Source: Neopestalotiopsis rosae
Taxonomy: Eukaryota > Ascomycota > Sordariomycetes > Amphisphaeriales > Sporocadaceae
Direction of reading: 5' to 3'
Length of the DNA stretch: 64,000 bases
Assembly (NCBI GenBank): GCA_023078685.1
Contig: JALGAS010000001.1
Coordinates: forward strand, 4,650,001-4,714,000
The translations under genes were made by a program, and so were the position numbers. Below, one piece after another: positions 1-10,768 of the stretch (positions are counted from its first letter, which is position 1; each line of letters begins with the position of its first letter). Below the pieces are notes generated by a model. It worked only from the letters and a program-made list of their open reading frames with translations. It had not been told where the DNA came from and did no database searches.

Positions 1-3000
1 GGCGATTTTGGCAAGAAAGAACTATCCCCTGCTTTGAGAAATCGTTTCACTGAGATATGGGTTCCGGCTCTATCTGGCGATAAAGATGTTCTTCAGATCG
101 TTAAATCAAAGCTGAAGCAAGAGTTCCAGCAGGCTGCACCTGTGATTGTTGGATTCTCGTACTGGTTCGGCCAGGCCTATCGCTCCACAGCCGCCAGCGC
201 TTTCTCGATCCGAGATATCCTAGTCTGGGTCAAATTCATCAACGAAAGCACGCATATCTCTCCGACTGCAGCTGTCATTCATGGTGCTGCAACTGTCTTC
301 ATTGACACGATCGGTGCCAACCCCTCGGCTCTGATTGCTCTTGACCCTAGGAGTATGGATTCACAGAGGCAGCAATGCCTCGACAAGCTGAGTGAACTGA
401 TTGGGGCTGATGCAACATCAATCTACCGAGCCCCGTTGGATCTTGTTGTCGAGAAGGAGCAGCTTAGAATTGGCGACTTTATGATAGGCCGTGCCGCCAA
501 TGAGTCGTTTGAGACAGGCTTCGCTCTGCATGCGCCCACTACCAAGCTCAATGCTATGCGAGTAATTCGAGCGCTCCAAGTACAAAAGCCTATCCTCTTG
601 GAAGGAAGTCCTGGTGTTGGTAAAACAACCTTGGTCAGCGCTCTGGCCAAGGCTTGCGGGCAGCCTTTGACAAGAATCAACTTGTCCGACCAGACCGATT
701 TGATGGATTTGTTCGGTACTGATGTGCCTGTCGAGGGCGCAGAAGCCGGCAACTTCGCATGGCGGGATGCGCCCTTCTTGCGTGCTATGCAAAATGGCGA
801 ATGGGTTCTGCTGGACGAGATGAACCTTGCATCACAGTCAGTCCTTGAAGGTCTAAACGCTTGTCTTGACCATCGTGGTGAGGTCTACATCAGCGAACTT
901 GATCAAACCTTCAAGCGCCACCCGAACTTCCGTCTATTTGCGGCGCAGAACCCTCACCACCAAGGTGGCGGACGTAAGGGCTTGCCAAGCTCATTCGTGA
1001 ACCGCTTCATCGTCGTCTATGCTGATGTATTCAGTGAGGATGATCTTCTACTCATTGCACAACACAATTTCCCCGGTGCTCCAGAAGAGACAGTCAAAAG
1101 CCTTATCAAATTTATTTCTAACCTGGATGAGAAGGTGGTTGTGGAAAGGTCCTTCGGAGCCCAAGGTTCACCTTGGGAATTCAATCTTCGTGACACCCTT
1201 CGATGGCTGCACCTCTTGACATCACAAGACCCTCTCTTGAAGACTGGCAATGTTGATGATTTCTTGGACATTGTCATTCGTCAGCGTTTCCGAAACGCCA
1301 CGGACCGGCAGCACGTCAACGAATTGTTCACCAAGGCATTTGACTCGGCGCCTAAAGACCACCAACTGTTCCACACCCGGACTGCTCAGGTAGTGCAGAT
1401 TGGACTAGCGCTCACTCAACGCGACCAGCTCATTCAGCCTACACCGTTCCCTTGCATTGATATCGTTAGCCGGTTGGCTGAGATAGAATCAGTACTGATC
1501 TGTATCAAGCAGAACCTGCCGTGTATTCTTGCTGGACCCTCCGGTAGTGGCAAGTCGGCTCTATTGCAGCATGTTGCGGCACTGTCTGGCAAGGCTCTTG
1601 TGACCTTCCCTATGAACGCTGATATCGATACAATGGATCTGGTTGGAGGCTTTGAGCAGCGCGATCCTTTACGCGAAGTTAATGTCGCCCTTCAGGAGCT
1701 GCGCCAGACGCTTCACGAGTCTGTGCTGCAAGGTCTCCCTCAGACTGCTCCTAAGCATGCCGTTGATTTGCTGAGCGCGCTCGAGGAAGTTGACGCCCAA
1801 AACGGCGACAATTCGGTACTCGTAGCTCTGATTCAAGGACTGCACAGTCAAATATCTGCAGAGTCCCATTTAGCTGCGCTTCTGGCCCGCGCGCAGTCTT
1901 TGCTGCTAAGACCAACTGGTATCCGCGATCCCACTTTCGAATGGCTAGACGGCATTATCGTGCACGCTCTACAGAAAGGACAATGGCTAGTTCTTGATAA
2001 TGCCAATCTCTGTAGCGCATCCGTACTGGACAGACTCAATGGGTTGCTCGAGCCCAATGGCTGTTTGATCATCAACGAGCACTGTGGACCAAATGGAGAA
2101 CCAAGAATCATACAACCTCACCCCGACTTCAGGGTTTTCTTGACTATGGATCCGCGCTACGGCGAGCTTTCGCGAGCCATGCGTAATCGTGCTATCGAGA
2201 TTCATCTCGACCACCACGGCGTGGACAGGCCTGCGTATCATCAGAAGATGGCACAAGTGGAATCAAGCCTCTCAAGATTTGAGTTACTGAATGCGGCCAT
2301 CTCCATCGACGCGGCCGACAACTCCACGATAGCACATTTTGCTGCTGACAACCTCAGTCTCTCGGACCTGTCTGCGCTGACCAGATACTGGAATGATTTC
2401 AAGGGACCTGCAGAGCTGGGTGCCCAAGCTTCAGCACTTGACTCGCTCATGTCATTTGTCAAGTCTGCTCCTGGTACGACCACAACGATCTGCAATGCTT
2501 TGCAGACGGTCTACCAGCAGTTGTCTGAACATGTACACCCTGGCTTTGGTGAAGTGCAGCCAATTCACCCGTTGCATGATGCCGTTGTACAGCCTTTGCT
2601 TGCTGGTCAAGACCACGGGTTGCCGACGTGGCTTGCAATCTGTTACGAGGTCTACGTGGATATCCTCAGAGCACGATCTTCAATGGCAATTGAGATGAAC
2701 AAAGTCTATAGTGAGGGTCTTGGGCTTTCTTCACACAACCGTTTCCAACGCTCTTGCAGAGCTGGACAGGTTCCCGACTTCGCAAAGGACTCGACTGCCG
2801 AGGCAGCTAAATTCCTTGAGGGCACTATTGGTGCACTGGAGGCCTACTTACAGAACCAGATCACGACGCCGGGTGACTACACAGAGCGCAAGCACTTTCT
2901 GAAGAGCTTAATGCACTTTTGGTGGCGGACCTTCACGCAGCTGTCAGGCAGCGTCACGTCTCACTTCGATGAGGCGGCCTTCCAAGCGCATCTGCGAATT

Positions 3001-6000
3001 GGCACAGAGTCTTTGACAAGATATGTCAGAGAAGATTCTCATGATATCGTGACCCAGGAACTTGGATCTTACATCTTGAACGGTCTCACTGAAAGTTTCC
3101 TTACTGGCTTCAAGCTGAGCACAGGACTGAGCATTGAGTCACTGTGGACCAGATTCAGGCCAATGTCAATTCCTAACCAACAGCTCTCGGAAATGATCTA
3201 CACATTGGAGTCGCTTGCGCCTCAGTTCGATCGTCTCAAGTGGGACAACAGAGCATCTGTGCTCGAGCTTGCTCAAGTCATCACATCTCTAACCAACACG
3301 TACAAGTTAATCCGAGAAGATGTTCCCCAGGCCAACGAAATCGTCAAAACTGTTCGCGAGCAGCTCGAGAAACTGGCTTCCGAGACTGAAAGCCATCTGG
3401 CCACCCGACCATTCATGGCTAATGAATTCGAGTATCTTCGTCAAATCATCACACTCGAATCCATGGCACGACAAAAGGCTCTCAGCACCCAGGTCGATGA
3501 AGCACTCGTCCTCTCGGACCTTCCAATTCTCACACAATTGCAGCTTATGAGCAGCACACCCTCATCGCAGGCCCTTCAATATGCTGGCTACTTGATGCAA
3601 CCAAAAACGACCAGATATTTGAGCGAAGACAATGATGCGTCGCCTGTCTATGCTTGGTCAGAGAGTTTGTCGACTCGTCTGGTCTCAAGACTGGAGTCCA
3701 GCGGCTCCATCAAGCTGCAAGCTATGCACATGTTGGATGTTGAGCTCCCTGCCCTTGCAAAGAAAATTGCACAAAACTCTGAAGCTATCACGGACGATCC
3801 ACTCCGTAAATTGGGCGATGGTCTCCACATACTGCTGAACAACCTCATTGAAGCCCTTGGTGCCGACTTCAGCGTTGAATTCGGTCAAATCAGAGACGCT
3901 GTCGCAAGCAATGTTTCAAGGGCCTCTGTCAAATTGACGAAATCCGGATTGCAGTATAACCTGGGATACACTCCACAATTTTCAGCAAAGGTCCCTGTAC
4001 ACCTTGCTGAAACGACCCTTCAGCATTTGATTCCAGCCATCATCTCAATGTGGGCTGCAAATGAAGGAGCCCAAACAAGACGAGCGTACATGGCCAATGC
4101 ATGGATTCATCTCAGTGTTTGTACCATCAAACTCTTCATTCCGGACAAGATCTACGACCCCCAGCTGAAGCCGCTTGTTGAAGCTCAAAGTTACGAGGAG
4201 AGGCTTCACCTTTTGTCGGAACAACTAGCGTCTCTTGAAAAGTTCTCGAACTTCTTGACTGGCCAATCTACGAGCCTTCGGAGTAGCTTGGTGCAGGATG
4301 AGATTGCCCGTCTTGGTGCCAAACCTCAGCTCCTGGACCCAGTCTATCGTTCGACTGGTGGTCTTCGTGGCGATGATCTACGGGAGTTACAGGGCCATTT
4401 CAATAACATTCTCAAGGTTATCATTGATACAGATATTCCAGCGGTATTGGCGCGTCATTGTCTTGGTGATGAAGATGCCAGCCTGCAACTTCAGGTCGTC
4501 CAGCAGAATATCGCTGCACTGCTCCACAGGATGAGCTTCAGAAAGAACAGTGAATACGAGGACCTTAGGGCTCCAGCATTGAACATTGTTCACTGTCTTG
4601 AGATTGGACTTTCTCTTTCCGACGGGGCTCTTGTACAAGCCGTCCCGGAGAAGCCGTCGTCGAGCCATCTTTTGAGCCTGATGCCCTTTATGGGCGGTAC
4701 ACCTGACAACACCCCACTCAAGGGCGGTGCCGTGGACGAAATGTGCCTTCTATCTTACATTTCCGCAGCTGTCTCAGTTGAAGGAAGAGAAACTTTGGAT
4801 GCTGGGACGCGAGAAATTCTTTTCCGGACCATCAATTCCTTCTACGACAGCTGGAGCCAGAAGCTCGAGGCCGACCGGAAGGCCGAAGAGCAGAAGAAGA
4901 GCATGTACCGATACCGCGATGGCTTTGATGAGCAGGAATCCAAGGAGCAGGAAGACTTCCAGGAGCTCTTCCCAGACTATGATCAAACGCAGGAGACATC
5001 TCGACCCCTAAAGATCAGCGACGCTCGAGCTCTGGCTATTGAGTTGGCACAAGTGCACAAGCAAATCTTTGTTGCCCCGCGTACACCCAAGGAGAGCATT
5101 CAAGAATTGAGCAAACTTGCCATTCGTAAGTTCAGTGCAGAAGGCGACAAGCAAGCTTCCGATCGTACCTTGCTCCCTGCTGCCCTATTGGCTCTGGACG
5201 ACAAGCTGGAGGCTTTCAAGTCAAGTCCAACGTCAACGGACTACAATTTCTACGTTGACCCAAATCTCCCAGAAGCCCGAAGACTTGTCAAACTGGCAAA
5301 CGAGACCAGAGCACGTTTCCGCCAATTGCAGCAGGTTGATGAGATTGGCCACATGCAGCCTCTAGTTGATGTTATTGGAGCATGCGACGCCCTGCTCGAT
5401 CTATCGCACACGGAACCGTTGGCAAAGGTCATCACTCTGCTTGAGAAACTTCATGGGCACGTTTACGAATGGCAACATGGTGGCTGGGCTCCCAAGATTT
5501 ATGGCGCTTTGACTATCTACAATAACCTGACAGACATGATTGTCTCGTGGCGACGACTTGAGCTGTCCACTTGGAGCAATCTGTTTGGCATGGAGGTCAA
5601 AAAGTGTGAAGATGACGCCAACTCCTGGTGGTTCATTGCGTATCAGGCCGTCATTGCTGGACCCATGGTATTGGCCCATTCCGGAGGTGATATGTCTGCC
5701 CACGCCACAGGGTTGCTGAAGAATCTAGAGTCGTACTTTTCTACTGCTGTCGTTGGCCAGTTTTCGGCTCGCGTAACACTACTCAGACAGCTGCTTGAAC
5801 AGCTCAAGCTCCTTGTGATCGACTGGCCTGCCATGTCAATCATTCGCGATGCCGTTTCCAACTTTATCAGCTACTATGCACGCTTTGAAAAGCTTGCGGA
5901 AGAGACGATAGCAAAGGGTCGAGCACCCATTGAGAGACAGATGAAGGATGTGCTTCTCCTGGCGAGCTGGAAAGACACCAACATTGTTGCTCTCCGTGAG

Positions 6001-9000
6001 AGTGCTCGCAAATCTCATCACAAGCTCTTTAGAATCGTGCGCAAATTCCGCGATGTCCTCGGACAACCGATGCAAGCAATCATCGGCACTGGTCTCCCTG
6101 ATGAGAACCACGAGCCCTCTCTATCTGCAATCACTCTTGGCGAAGCCCCCAAAGTCAATGATGCGGCGTTGCGTGTTTGCGAAGACGTTATTCCCGAGTG
6201 GCAAACTTCGTACAAGAGACTGGCAAATGTGTCAAAGACCGTGCGCATCATGACGAAACTGGCGCAGCTTCCATCATCTGGTGTCGATGCTTCCGAGATT
6301 GTCAGCTCCTTCTTGTCGGACCTGGAGACCTCGGCTGCCGAATTGCGCAAGGAGACGCCACCCTTCCTGACCGATGAGAACAAGGACTTGGTGAAGCATC
6401 TCAAGTCCAGAAAGAGGAAGCTCTTTGCTGAGACGCTCCGAAGTGTCCGCGACATGGGATTCCGATACAACCTTGGCACCGATATCCTTGCCCAGCAGGA
6501 ATCTCTATCTGTTGTGCTGTCAACCACACCCCCAGGCTCCGCTTCCTTCTCGGAACTTGAGAAGGATACGAGTGCTGAATACTACTTCCACAAGCTGCTT
6601 GACCTTGCACCACGCTTCCGAAGCGCTGCTCAAACCCACAACGAAGACCTCACTGGTGCTGAAGTGACCAGAAGTATTGGATACTTGGAAAGCATGATGC
6701 AGGTCATTCTCAGCCAACGTCGCAACCTGGCTACTACTGGTCGCGATTTTGGGGAGTTCATAAAGCAAGCAGAAAAGATCTCGGCATTTGCAAACGCCAA
6801 CCCAACCATCAATGTCTCCAGAGAGTCGACGCGCAGTAATTCAACTAAGATCCTAGCATGGATCGCGGCGCTCCTCTCGTTCGGTGTCGACCTGGTCCGT
6901 GTTCACGGGAGATTCAGCTCTTCTGATAATACTCCAATGATTGAATTGCTCAAATCGTACCTAGGACAATTGCACGATTTGAAAAAGAACTGGAAGAGCA
7001 ATATGCTACCTTCTGGACTTGTCACACGGGACCAACTCATTGTTGAGAATCGACTATCAGAGATTCTTGAGCAGCTCGCCACAGACTTGCAGGTACACGG
7101 TGAAGCTCGTCCTGATCTTGCTTTCATCCTAGAGCAAATCCTGCTGTGGACGACCGTCGATGTTCAAGAGATTGACGCCATCAACGCTGGCCAAGTTGAC
7201 CCCTCGAAGCTGCTCGCTTCTTTCAAGCAACTCACAGACAGCATTCTCGTTGCTATTGAGCGCTATAACAAAGCCCTCGCTGATGTGCCTACCTCGAGCG
7301 ATCAAGCTGGATGGCTTTTCCAATATGACAATGCCATGTCTGCCTCTCTACGGGCTCTCCATATGCCCAAGATTGTGCAAAGCGTCCAAGCAACAATGAG
7401 TGCAATCTCTGGTGCGGAGATAGATGATGAGAGAGTTAGTGAATTGGCTGCCAGCCTTTCGGCTGTGGCGTCTCCCATAATTCAGCGCTACTGGAGCATT
7501 TGCCAGCACGCTCTTTCAGTCTATGGACATTTCCACAAGGACGTCACGCACATGGCGTTCAGTCTCAGCAAGACGTTTGTTCAGTTGTCTGGACAAGGTT
7601 TCTGTACTCCTCAAGAAAAGTCGGACGAGACGTCTGGCGATAGCGGCAAGTTGGAGGAAGGTACAGGACTCGGCGAGGGCGAGGGCGCCGAGGATATCAG
7701 CAAGGATATTCAGCCCGATGAGGACCTCTCTGAACTCGCACAGGAGAAGAACAAGGAGTCGAAGGACGGCGAAATTGAAGATGAAAAGGATGCCGTCGAC
7801 ATGGCTGACGAAGAAATGGAGGGTGAACTGGGAAGCGTTGCTGATGAGGAAGAGGACGACAAGGGCGACAAGTCAGGTGATGAGGAGGACGGCGAAAATG
7901 AAATGGACGAAGAGTCGGGCGACGTCGACGATCTGGATCACAACGCTGTGGATGAGAAGATGTGGGACGGCGAGAACGAGGATGATGCCGAGAAGGACCA
8001 GCAGGGTGACAAGCCCAAGGGTCAGCAGAAACAGGATGAGCAGATGGCAGCCGATCAAAATGCGGATGAAAACGATGCTCAGAATGAAGACGGTGACCAG
8101 CAGGGCGAGGAAGAAGAGAACGAGGAGCTTGGTGCGGAGCAAGACGAGGATGTCCAATTCGACGACATGAACCGACAAGACCAGAATGTCGAGGAACAGG
8201 AAACCTTGGCGCTGCCCGACGATATGAATATTGACGGCAATGATGACGATGATTTGTCATCAATCAGCGACGACAACTTGGACGAGCTGTCGGATGCCGA
8301 AGAACAAGATACCAACGAGCAGGGTGAAATGGACAAGGATAGTGAAAAGGGAGACGGAGACGAAGGTGACATGAATGTCCCCGCAGAAGACGAAAAGGAG
8401 GATGCAGAGATGGATGAGCAGCAAAACGAGGAGGCCAATATTCAGGAAGACGATGAGATGGAAGCCGACCCTGAGCTCGACGAGCAAGAGAAGACCGAGG
8501 AGCAGACCAAGAACGACACGGATCCCAGTCAGGCTGATGTCGCGCCAAGTGATGTTCGCAGCGGTGGTCAAGACCAGAACGCTGACCAGACAGAAGAGCA
8601 AGAGCAGGATAGCGCCCAGGACAATGCTGCCGAACGCGACGGAGGCGAGATGGGAGAGAGTGCAGCTGACCAGGACACCTCGGCTGGCAACAAGGGCAAC
8701 GTCTCGCAAGCTCAAGAACAAGCTGCTGATGGAGAGATGGATGACGCCAAGGACTCGACTAACGACCAGCCTTTCAAAGCTCTGGGTGATGCCCTTGAGA
8801 AGTTCTACCGTCAACAGCGCGAGATCAAGGAGGCAAAGAAGGAAGAAACTCAACCGCAGCAGGATATCAAGGCCGATGCGAGCGAGCAGGAAATGGCTTC
8901 TCGGGAGTTCCAGCACCTTGAGAATGACGAGTCGGCAGCCGATGCCCAGGCAGTTGGAACAGCCACGGAAGATGAAGCACGCCCCTTTGACGATGCCATG

Positions 9001-10200
9001 GCGATCGATGACGAGACAGAAGCTCAAGACAGTCATATTCAGCCCGAGGATAAGGATGAGCTTGGCGAGGACACGGCCGAGACTGAAAAGATGGATACCT
9101 CGGAGCCGCTCGAGTCGGCTTCCAAGCAAGATACCAAGCCAGACGAGCCGCGCACGGGTGTCTCAACCAGACAAGGAGCCTATGATCGTGAGGAGACCCC
9201 GCCCATGGAAGGAGTAGAACGCGAACTTCAGGATGAAGAGGAAGATGTGGAAGAGACATCAGTTCAGCTCGAGTCTACACACTTGTCCGCGCCAGCTTTC
9301 GAGTTGAGAGACTTTGAGGAGTCGATGCAGCAGTGGACCACTTTCCAGTCAAAGACGAACCCATTGTCTCTTTCTCTCACCTCTCAACTTCGCCTCATTC
9401 TTACACCGTCGCAATCCACCAAGCTGTCTGGCTCATACCGCACGGGTAAGCGTCTCAACATCAAGCGCATCATCCCCTATATCGCTTCGAGCTACAAGCG
9501 AGACAAAATTTGGATGCGTCGCGCTATTCCTACCAAGAGATCCTATCAAATTCTGCTCTGTGTCGACGACAGTAAATCCATGGGCGAATCGTCGTCAGGC
9601 ACCTTGGCTCTCGAGTCCCTCGTCATGGTCTCTCGAGCGCTTACCATGCTCGAGGTTGGCCAGGTCGGTGTCCTCGGCTTTGGCGCCAACACGTTCATGG
9701 CCCACGAGTTCACCGAGCCATTTGCTTCCCACGATGCCGGCGCCAAGGTACTGCAGAAGTTCAGCTTCGACCAAGACCACACGGATATCAGTCTATTGAT
9801 CCGTCAGACGATTGCACGCTTCCGCACCGCACGTCTGCAAAACCCAGGTCGTGGTTCCGAGGACCTCTGGCAGCTCGCCCTCATCCTCTCCGATGGTCTC
9901 ACCCCTTCGGACAAGCACGACGAAATCCGCCGCCTCCTGCGAGAAGCGCATGAGGAGAGGATCATGATTGTCTTCATCGTCATGGACGACACCACGACGC
10001 ACAAGCGCGACAGTGTTCTCAACTTGCGCAAGGTGCAGTTCGTCAAGGACGATCTCGGCCACACTACGGGCGAGATGCGCATGGAGTATTACCTGGACAG
10101 CTTCCCGTTCCGCTACTACCTCATTGTACATAATCTGGAGGACCTGCCGGGCGCCTTGGCAGGGCTCCTCAGGAGTTGGTTTGCTGAAGTTAATGCATGA
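1..10200 (+). CDS. MDN1: Midasin (Rea1/Mdn1), C-terminal 3399 residues, 5' end outside window
   Basis: This is the dynein-like AAA+ ATPase that strips assembly factors from pre-60S ribosomes in the nucleolus and nucleoplasm. The frame is open from base 1, so the gene begins upstream. The first residues (GDFGKKELSPALRNRF) are the end of an AAA module, probably AAA4. Numbering from base 1, two complete AAA modules follow: one with Walker A GSPGVGKT at 202-209 and Walker B LLDEMN near 270, the other with GPSGSGKS at 512-519. In the second the Walker B position reads LVLDN (D666-N667), lacking the catalytic Glu. A helical linker of about 1,700 residues leads to a very acidic D/E/Q-rich tract (bases ~7620-9290). 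The C-terminal vWA/MIDAS domain has an intact DxSxS motif (DDSKS, bases ~9560-9580). The stop is TGA at 10198. Yeast Rea1 is about 4,900 residues, so roughly 1,500 are missing to the left. No intron is needed. Confidence 0.97.
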   Translation, partial: GDFGKKELSPALRNRFTEIWVPALSGDKDVLQIVKSKLKQEFQQAAPVIVGFSYWFGQAYRSTAASAFSIRDILVWVKFINESTHISPTAAVIHGAATVFIDTIGANPSALIALDPRSMDSQRQQCLDKLSELIGADATSIYRAPLDLVVEKEQLRIGDFMIGRAANESFETGFALHAPTTKLNAMRVIRALQVQKPILLEGSPGVGKTTLVSALAKACGQPLTRINLSDQTDLMDLFGTDVPVEGAEAGNFAWRDAPFLRAMQNGEWVLLDEMNLASQSVLEGLNACLDHRGEVYISELDQTFKRHPNFRLFAAQNPHHQGGGRKGLPSSFVNRFIVVYADVFSEDDLLLIAQHNFPGAPEETVKSLIKFISNLDEKVVVERSFGAQGSPWEFNLRDTLRWLHLLTSQDPLLKTGNVDDFLDIVIRQRFRNATDRQHVNELFTKAFDSAPKDHQLFHTRTAQVVQIGLALTQRDQLIQPTPFPCIDIVSRLAEIESVLICIKQNLPCILAGPSGSGKSALLQHVAALSGKALVTFPMNADIDTMDLVGGFEQRDPLREVNVALQELRQTLHESVLQGLPQTAPKHAVDLLSALEEVDAQNGDNSVLVALIQGLHSQISAESHLAALLARAQSLLLRPTGIRDPTFEWLDGIIVHALQKGQWLVLDNANLCSASVLDRLNGLLEPNGCLIINEHCGPNGEPRIIQPHPDFRVFLTMDPRYGELSRAMRNRAIEIHLDHHGVDRPAYHQKMAQVESSLSRFELLNAAISIDAADNSTIAHFAADNLSLSDLSALTRYWNDFKGPAELGAQASALDSLMSFVKSAPGTTTTICNALQTVYQQLSEHVHPGFGEVQPIHPLHDAVVQPLLAGQDHGLPTWLAICYEVYVDILRARSSMAIEMNKVYSEGLGLSSHNRFQRSCRAGQVPDFAKDSTAEAAKFLEGTIGALEAYLQNQITTPGDYTERKHFLKSLMHFWWRTFTQLSGSVTSHFDEAAFQAHLRIGTESLTRYVREDSHDIVTQELGSYILNGLTESFLTGFKLSTGLSIESLWTRFRPMSIPNQQLSEMIYTLESLAPQFDRLKWDNRASVLELAQVITSLTNTYKLIREDVPQANEIVKTVREQLEKLASETESHLATRPFMANEFEYLRQIITLESMARQKALSTQVDEALVLSDLPILTQLQLMSSTPSSQALQYAGYLMQPKTTRYLSEDNDASPVYAWSESLSTRLVSRLESSGSIKLQAMHMLDVELPALAKKIAQNSEAITDDPLRKLGDGLHILLNNLIEALGADFSVEFGQIRDAVASNVSRASVKLTKSGLQYNLGYTPQFSAKVPVHLAETTLQHLIPAIISMWAANEGAQTRRAYMANAWIHLSVCTIKLFIPDKIYDPQLKPLVEAQSYEERLHLLSEQLASLEKFSNFLTGQSTSLRSSLVQDEIARLGAKPQLLDPVYRSTGGLRGDDLRELQGHFNNILKVIIDTDIPAVLARHCLGDEDASLQLQVVQQNIAALLHRMSFRKNSEYEDLRAPALNIVHCLEIGLSLSDGALVQAVPEKPSSSHLLSLMPFMGGTPDNTPLKGGAVDEMCLLSYISAAVSVEGRETLDAGTREILFRTINSFYDSWSQKLEADRKAEEQKKSMYRYRDGFDEQESKEQEDFQELFPDYDQTQETSRPLKISDARALAIELAQVHKQIFVAPRTPKESIQELSKLAIRKFSAEGDKQASDRTLLPAALLALDDKLEAFKSSPTSTDYNFYVDPNLPEARRLVKLANETRARFRQLQQVDEIGHMQPLVDVIGACDALLDLSHTEPLAKVITLLEKLHGHVYEWQHGGWAPKIYGALTIYNNLTDMIVSWRRLELSTWSNLFGMEVKKCEDDANSWWFIAYQAVIAGPMVLAHSGGDMSAHATGLLKNLESYFSTAVVGQFSARVTLLRQLLEQLKLLVIDWPAMSIIRDAVSNFISYYARFEKLAEETIAKGRAPIERQMKDVLLLASWKDTNIVALRESARKSHHKLFRIVRKFRDVLGQPMQAIIGTGLPDENHEPSLSAITLGEAPKVNDAALRVCEDVIPEWQTSYKRLANVSKTVRIMTKLAQLPSSGVDASEIVSSFLSDLETSAAELRKETPPFLTDENKDLVKHLKSRKRKLFAETLRSVRDMGFRYNLGTDILAQQESLSVVLSTTPPGSASFSELEKDTSAEYYFHKLLDLAPRFRSAAQTHNEDLTGAEVTRSIGYLESMMQVILSQRRNLATTGRDFGEFIKQAEKISAFANANPTINVSRESTRSNSTKILAWIAALLSFGVDLVRVHGRFSSSDNTPMIELLKSYLGQLHDLKKNWKSNMLPSGLVTRDQLIVENRLSEILEQLATDLQVHGEARPDLAFILEQILLWTTVDVQEIDAINAGQVDPSKLLASFKQLTDSILVAIERYNKALADVPTSSDQAGWLFQYDNAMSASLRALHMPKIVQSVQATMSAISGAEIDDERVSELAASLSAVASPIIQRYWSICQHALSVYGHFHKDVTHMAFSLSKTFVQLSGQGFCTPQEKSDETSGDSGKLEEGTGLGEGEGAEDISKDIQPDEDLSELAQEKNKESKDGEIEDEKDAVDMADEEMEGELGSVADEEEDDKGDKSGDEEDGENEMDEESGDVDDLDHNAVDEKMWDGENEDDAEKDQQGDKPKGQQKQDEQMAADQNADENDAQNEDGDQQGEEEENEELGAEQDEDVQFDDMNRQDQNVEEQETLALPDDMNIDGNDDDDLSSISDDNLDELSDAEEQDTNEQGEMDKDSEKGDGDEGDMNVPAEDEKEDAEMDEQQNEEANIQEDDEMEADPELDEQEKTEEQTKNDTDPSQADVAPSDVRSGGQDQNADQTEEQEQDSAQDNAAERDGGEMGESAADQDTSAGNKGNVSQAQEQAADGEMDDAKDSTNDQPFKALGDALEKFYRQQREIKEAKKEETQPQQDIKADASEQEMASREFQHLENDESAADAQAVGTATEDEARPFDDAMAIDDETEAQDSHIQPEDKDELGEDTAETEKMDTSEPLESASKQDTKPDEPRTGVSTRQGAYDREETPPMEGVERELQDEEEDVEETSVQLESTHLSAPAFELRDFEESMQQWTTFQSKTNPLSLSLTSQLRLILTPSQSTKLSGSYRTGKRLNIKRIIPYIASSYKRDKIWMRRAIPTKRSYQILLCVDDSKSMGESSSGTLALESLVMVSRALTMLEVGQVGVLGFGANTFMAHEFTEPFASHDAGAKVLQKFSFDQDHTDISLLIRQTIARFRTARLQNPGRGSEDLWQLALILSDGLTPSDKHDEIRRLLREAHEERIMIVFIVMDDTTTHKRDSVLNLRKVQFVKDDLGHTTGEMRMEYYLDSFPFRYYLIVHNLEDLPGALAGLLRSWFAEVNA

Positions 10201-10768
10201 TTGAGCGATCTGTAGAGATATCCCAGCGCCCGAAAACCGGGTACATTTATGGCAGATTCATCATGTCTGTGGCGTATGGACTGTATGGTAGTTTTTTTTT
10301 GTTATGTGCATATAGAATTCAAAAAGAATTGACCGCAGGGTCGCACGAATCTTGTTCTTGTTGTCATGATGTCTAACTTCTTCGTACTCTGGTGATGAAT
10401 TAGTCAGTGACGGCTTGATAAGCAAACATTATTAATTCACTGTGATTTTGTATCACGGAATCATTCAACTTTTGAGAAGTCAGAAAGAACCAGGTCCGGT
10501 ACTTTGATAATTCCAGTACATTTCGGTCCCAAGCAAGGCTTCCCGGCTAGAGCGGGTCGTAACCCGCAATACCCGGCCCCGGCGCCCGGCCCCGCTGAGG
10601 CGCCGTGCTAATCCCCATGTATCTTAAATGCACTGCTTGCGGGGCCACAGGGTGAGAACTAATACTCGATACCTCGTTTTATATACTTGTAACTTTGCGT
10701 GAGCGAAAGTCAAAAGGGAATGAGCAGGAGGTAATCTCAAGAGGAAAGACCAAAAGACTCTACGGATC
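10201..10768. other. Intergenic: midasin 3' flank and nitronate monooxygenase promoter
   Basis: No gene is seen. Most of the stretch is AT-rich with short homopolymers. A GC-rich patch at about 10545-10605 contains a palindromic CGG-N8-CCG site, listed separately, about 200 bases before the next ATG. Confidence 0.6.
10553..10566. promoter_or_regulatory. CGG-N8-CCG inverted repeat (possible Zn2Cys6 site)
   Basis: The bases read CGG, eight bases, CCG, inside a longer inverted repeat with arms GCGGGT (10552-10557) and ACCCGC (10562-10567). Inverted CGG triplets are the classical binding pattern of fungal Zn(II)2Cys6 regulators. Its place about 200 bases upstream of the monooxygenase ATG makes a regulatory role plausible. 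The factor is unknown, and chance occurrence in this GC-rich patch is possible. Confidence 0.3.

Noticed and set aside
7523..8170. 215-codon Arg/Lys/Met-rich frame on the plus strand
   Set aside because: Frame-shifted shadow of the same acidic tract of midasin.
8260..9129. 289-codon minus-strand frame rich in Leu and Val, membrane-like
   Set aside because: Antisense to the Asp/Glu/Gln-rich tract of midasin; the GAN/CAN codons read backwards as Leu/Val/Ile codons and mimic membrane segments.
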